Of a stretch of 20,889 nt of DNA, positions 19,771-20,889 are shown piece by piece. The stretch is from NCBI GenBank assembly GCA_003158895.1, contig PMLO01000165.1:1-20889 (forward strand), read 5' to 3'. How positions within the stretch are numbered: the first letter of the stretch is position 1; the number at the start of each line of letters is the position of its first letter. The notes under the pieces are model-generated. The model saw only the letters and a program-made list of their open reading frames with translations, was not told where the DNA came from and did not search any database. Source of the stretch: Propionibacteriaceae bacterium (GTDB taxonomy: Bacteria > Actinomycetota > Actinomycetes > Propionibacteriales > Propionibacteriaceae). The position numbers and the translations under genes are program-made.

Positions 19771-19788
19771 GACGCCTCGGGTGGCGTC
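19771..19788 (-). promoter_or_regulatory. Hairpin GACGCC-N6-GGCGTC in the leader of the redox gene set
   Basis: Perfect six-base arms between the sensor kinase stop (19841) and the first coiled-coil gene (19751). It has no T-run. It could be an attenuator-like stem, an operator or a processing site separating kinase expression from the redox genes. The remaining intergenic bases show no clear promoter. Confidence 0.3.
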
Positions 19789-19840
19789 GTTACACCGTGC
19801 ACTGTGCCGGGGGTTGGAACAGGGCCGGGGCAATCGACGA

Positions 19841-20889
19841 CTAAGGCTCGGATAAGACCCTGGGCAGGCGCAGGGTCACAGAAAGCCCTCGTCCGCCCAG
19901 CCCGGTTCCCAGTTCGAGGCTGCCGCCGGCGCGCTCAGCGGTACGGCGCGCGACGTCCATGCCGATGCCGGTCGACCCGGTGCCCGACCGCCCGCGGCGG
20001 GCGAGTCGCTGGTCCGACATGCCTGGCCCGGCATCGGACACGGTGACCTTGACGGACTGCTTGTCCGCGGTCACGGACAGGGACAACGGCGTACCCGCCT
20101 CGGTGTGCTTGAACACGTTGTCCAGGACCACGTCGAGCCCGGCTCCCAGCTCCGAGGCGCCGGCAGCGACAAGTGCCGTGGCGTTGCAGACCTCAAGGGT
20201 GAACGGCCGGTCCTGGGACGACGCCAGTACGGACCAGAACTTCGCACGGTCCCGTACGACCTGTGCCGCGTCGCTTCGGACAGGCGCGCGACGCCGGTGC
20301 GACCGGGCAGCCTCGATGACGGTGTCGACGGCGGTGACGAGGTCGGCGACATGGGCGTCCATGCGCTCTCGCTCCTCAGGTTCGGTCAGCCCGTCGGTGT
20401 CCAGGCGCAGTGCGGTGATCGGCGTGCGCAATCGGTGGGACAGGTCCGCGATGAGCTCACGCTCGTCGGCGAGAAGGTCCTCGACCTGTTCGCCGAGATC
20501 GTTCAGCGTGTTGCCGACCGACCTGACCTCGGGGGGCCCGGACGGCTCGACGCGTGCCGTGAGCTCCCCGGCGCCGAGCCGCTGCGCGACATCGGCGAGG
20601 TCGCTGACGGACCGCGAGAGGCTGGACGCGATCCGGTAACCCGCGAGTGCGGTCACCATCAGCAGCGCGAGACCCACACCCCCGAGCACGGCCCACGACC
20701 GGTACACGCCGGCATGGAGCTGGCTCTCCGGTACGAACGTGCGCACCACATTGATGCCGCCGGCACCCGCGATCGGAACCAGGACCTCTGCGCCGCCCGT
20801 GGTGGTCGCGGTGAACGCTCGCCCCGTACGTGCCAGCTCGACCGACGCGGACATTGCGGCGGGGGCACCGAGGATCTGGTTGGTCGGTG
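19841..20889 (-). CDS. Sensor histidine kinase (5' end beyond the window)
   Basis: The visible 349 codons remain open to the window edge (…TNQILGAPAAMSASVELARTG), so the gene is partial; the ATG at 20854 is probably internal. Visible order: end of an extracytoplasmic sensor region, a TM segment (WAVLGGVGLALLMVTALAGY), HAMP linker (SDLADVAQRLGAGELTARVE), H-box DLSHRLRTPITALRL, N-box LDNVFKHTEAG, G1 DAGPGM, G2 GSTGIGMDVARRTAE. The response regulator would lie further upstream, outside the window. Its position just before the flavin/heme gene set suggests that this system senses a redox or envelope signal and controls that set (inference). Confidence 0.9.
   Translation of the reverse strand, partial: PTNQILGAPAAMSASVELARTGRAFTATTTGGAEVLVPIAGAGGINVVRTFVPESQLHAGVYRSWAVLGGVGLALLMVTALAGYRIASSLSRSVSDLADVAQRLGAGELTARVEPSGPPEVRSVGNTLNDLGEQVEDLLADERELIADLSHRLRTPITALRLDTDGLTEPEERERMDAHVADLVTAVDTVIEAARSHRRRAPVRSDAAQVVRDRAKFWSVLASSQDRPFTLEVCNATALVAAGASELGAGLDVVLDNVFKHTEAGTPLSLSVTADKQSVKVTVSDAGPGMSDQRLARRGRSGTGSTGIGMDVARRTAERAGGSLELGTGLGGRGLSVTLRLPRVLSEP

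Noticed and set aside
1..20889. tRNA, rRNA, insertion sequence, prophage or replication origin signals
   Set aside because: None seen on either strand: no transposase or integrase motifs, no tRNA-like cloverleaf noticed, no DnaA-box cluster. A tRNAscan or Infernal run could still find something missed by eye.

Overview
The window looks like chromosomal DNA of a high-GC Gram-positive bacterium (Actinomycetota; a Nocardioidaceae/Propionibacteriales-like lineage is my best guess from protein style, not proven). The reasons are strongly G/C-ending codons, frequent GTG starts, promoters placed six bases before the start codon (leaderless transcripts), a DUF3263 protein and Actinobacteria-type PurC, ManA and NuoF-like proteins. 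There is no rRNA, tRNA, CRISPR array, integrase or insertion sequence. Coding density is very high; no gap exceeds 300 bases, and the longest (14125-14389) holds a probable gene remnant.

Layout, left to right. (1) 1-2214: manA (-), a small DUF3263 protein (+) and a small membrane protein with an HEERH motif (-). (2) 2355-6308: an exported Thr/Pro-rich stalk protein (+), a histidine kinase/response regulator pair (-), and a divergent exported protein made of two tandem repeats (+). (3) 6346-9075: a catalytically degenerate NrtR-like NUDIX/winged-helix protein (-) divergent from a purine operon. That operon encodes a PurC-PurS fusion with an Asp/His-rich tail, followed by a PurQ whose glutaminase nucleophile is Gly instead of Cys. 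(4) 9152-15724: mostly single genes: an exported HExxH metallopeptidase-like protein, an N-acetylglucosamine-kinase-like ATPase, a cytosolic beta-lactamase-fold hydrolase, a CapA-type lipoprotein, a DUF3224 protein, a DUF559-like remnant and an M20 peptidase. (5) 15744-20889, all minus strand: a redox operon read as sensor kinase (cut by the window end), two exported coiled-coil proteins, ApbE flavin transferase, a heme-binding ferric-reductase-like membrane protein, a NuoF-like flavoprotein and a small ferredoxin.

Two regions look most unusual. In the purine locus, the NUDIX-like gene and purCS are only 22 bases apart. Their two divergent -10 boxes overlap by two bases and each sits exactly six bases before a GTG start, so a probable ligand-sensing regulator and the purine operon share one bidirectional leaderless promoter; PurQ lacks its catalytic Cys. 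In the redox operon, the last six genes overlap head to tail (4-8 bases at every junction), giving a plausible electron path from a soluble NuoF/ferredoxin module to a bis-heme membrane protein. The FMN-binding protein that ApbE normally modifies is not visible, and two small membrane-anchored coiled-coil proteins occupy that place. Everything here is read by eye; no alignment or database search was run.
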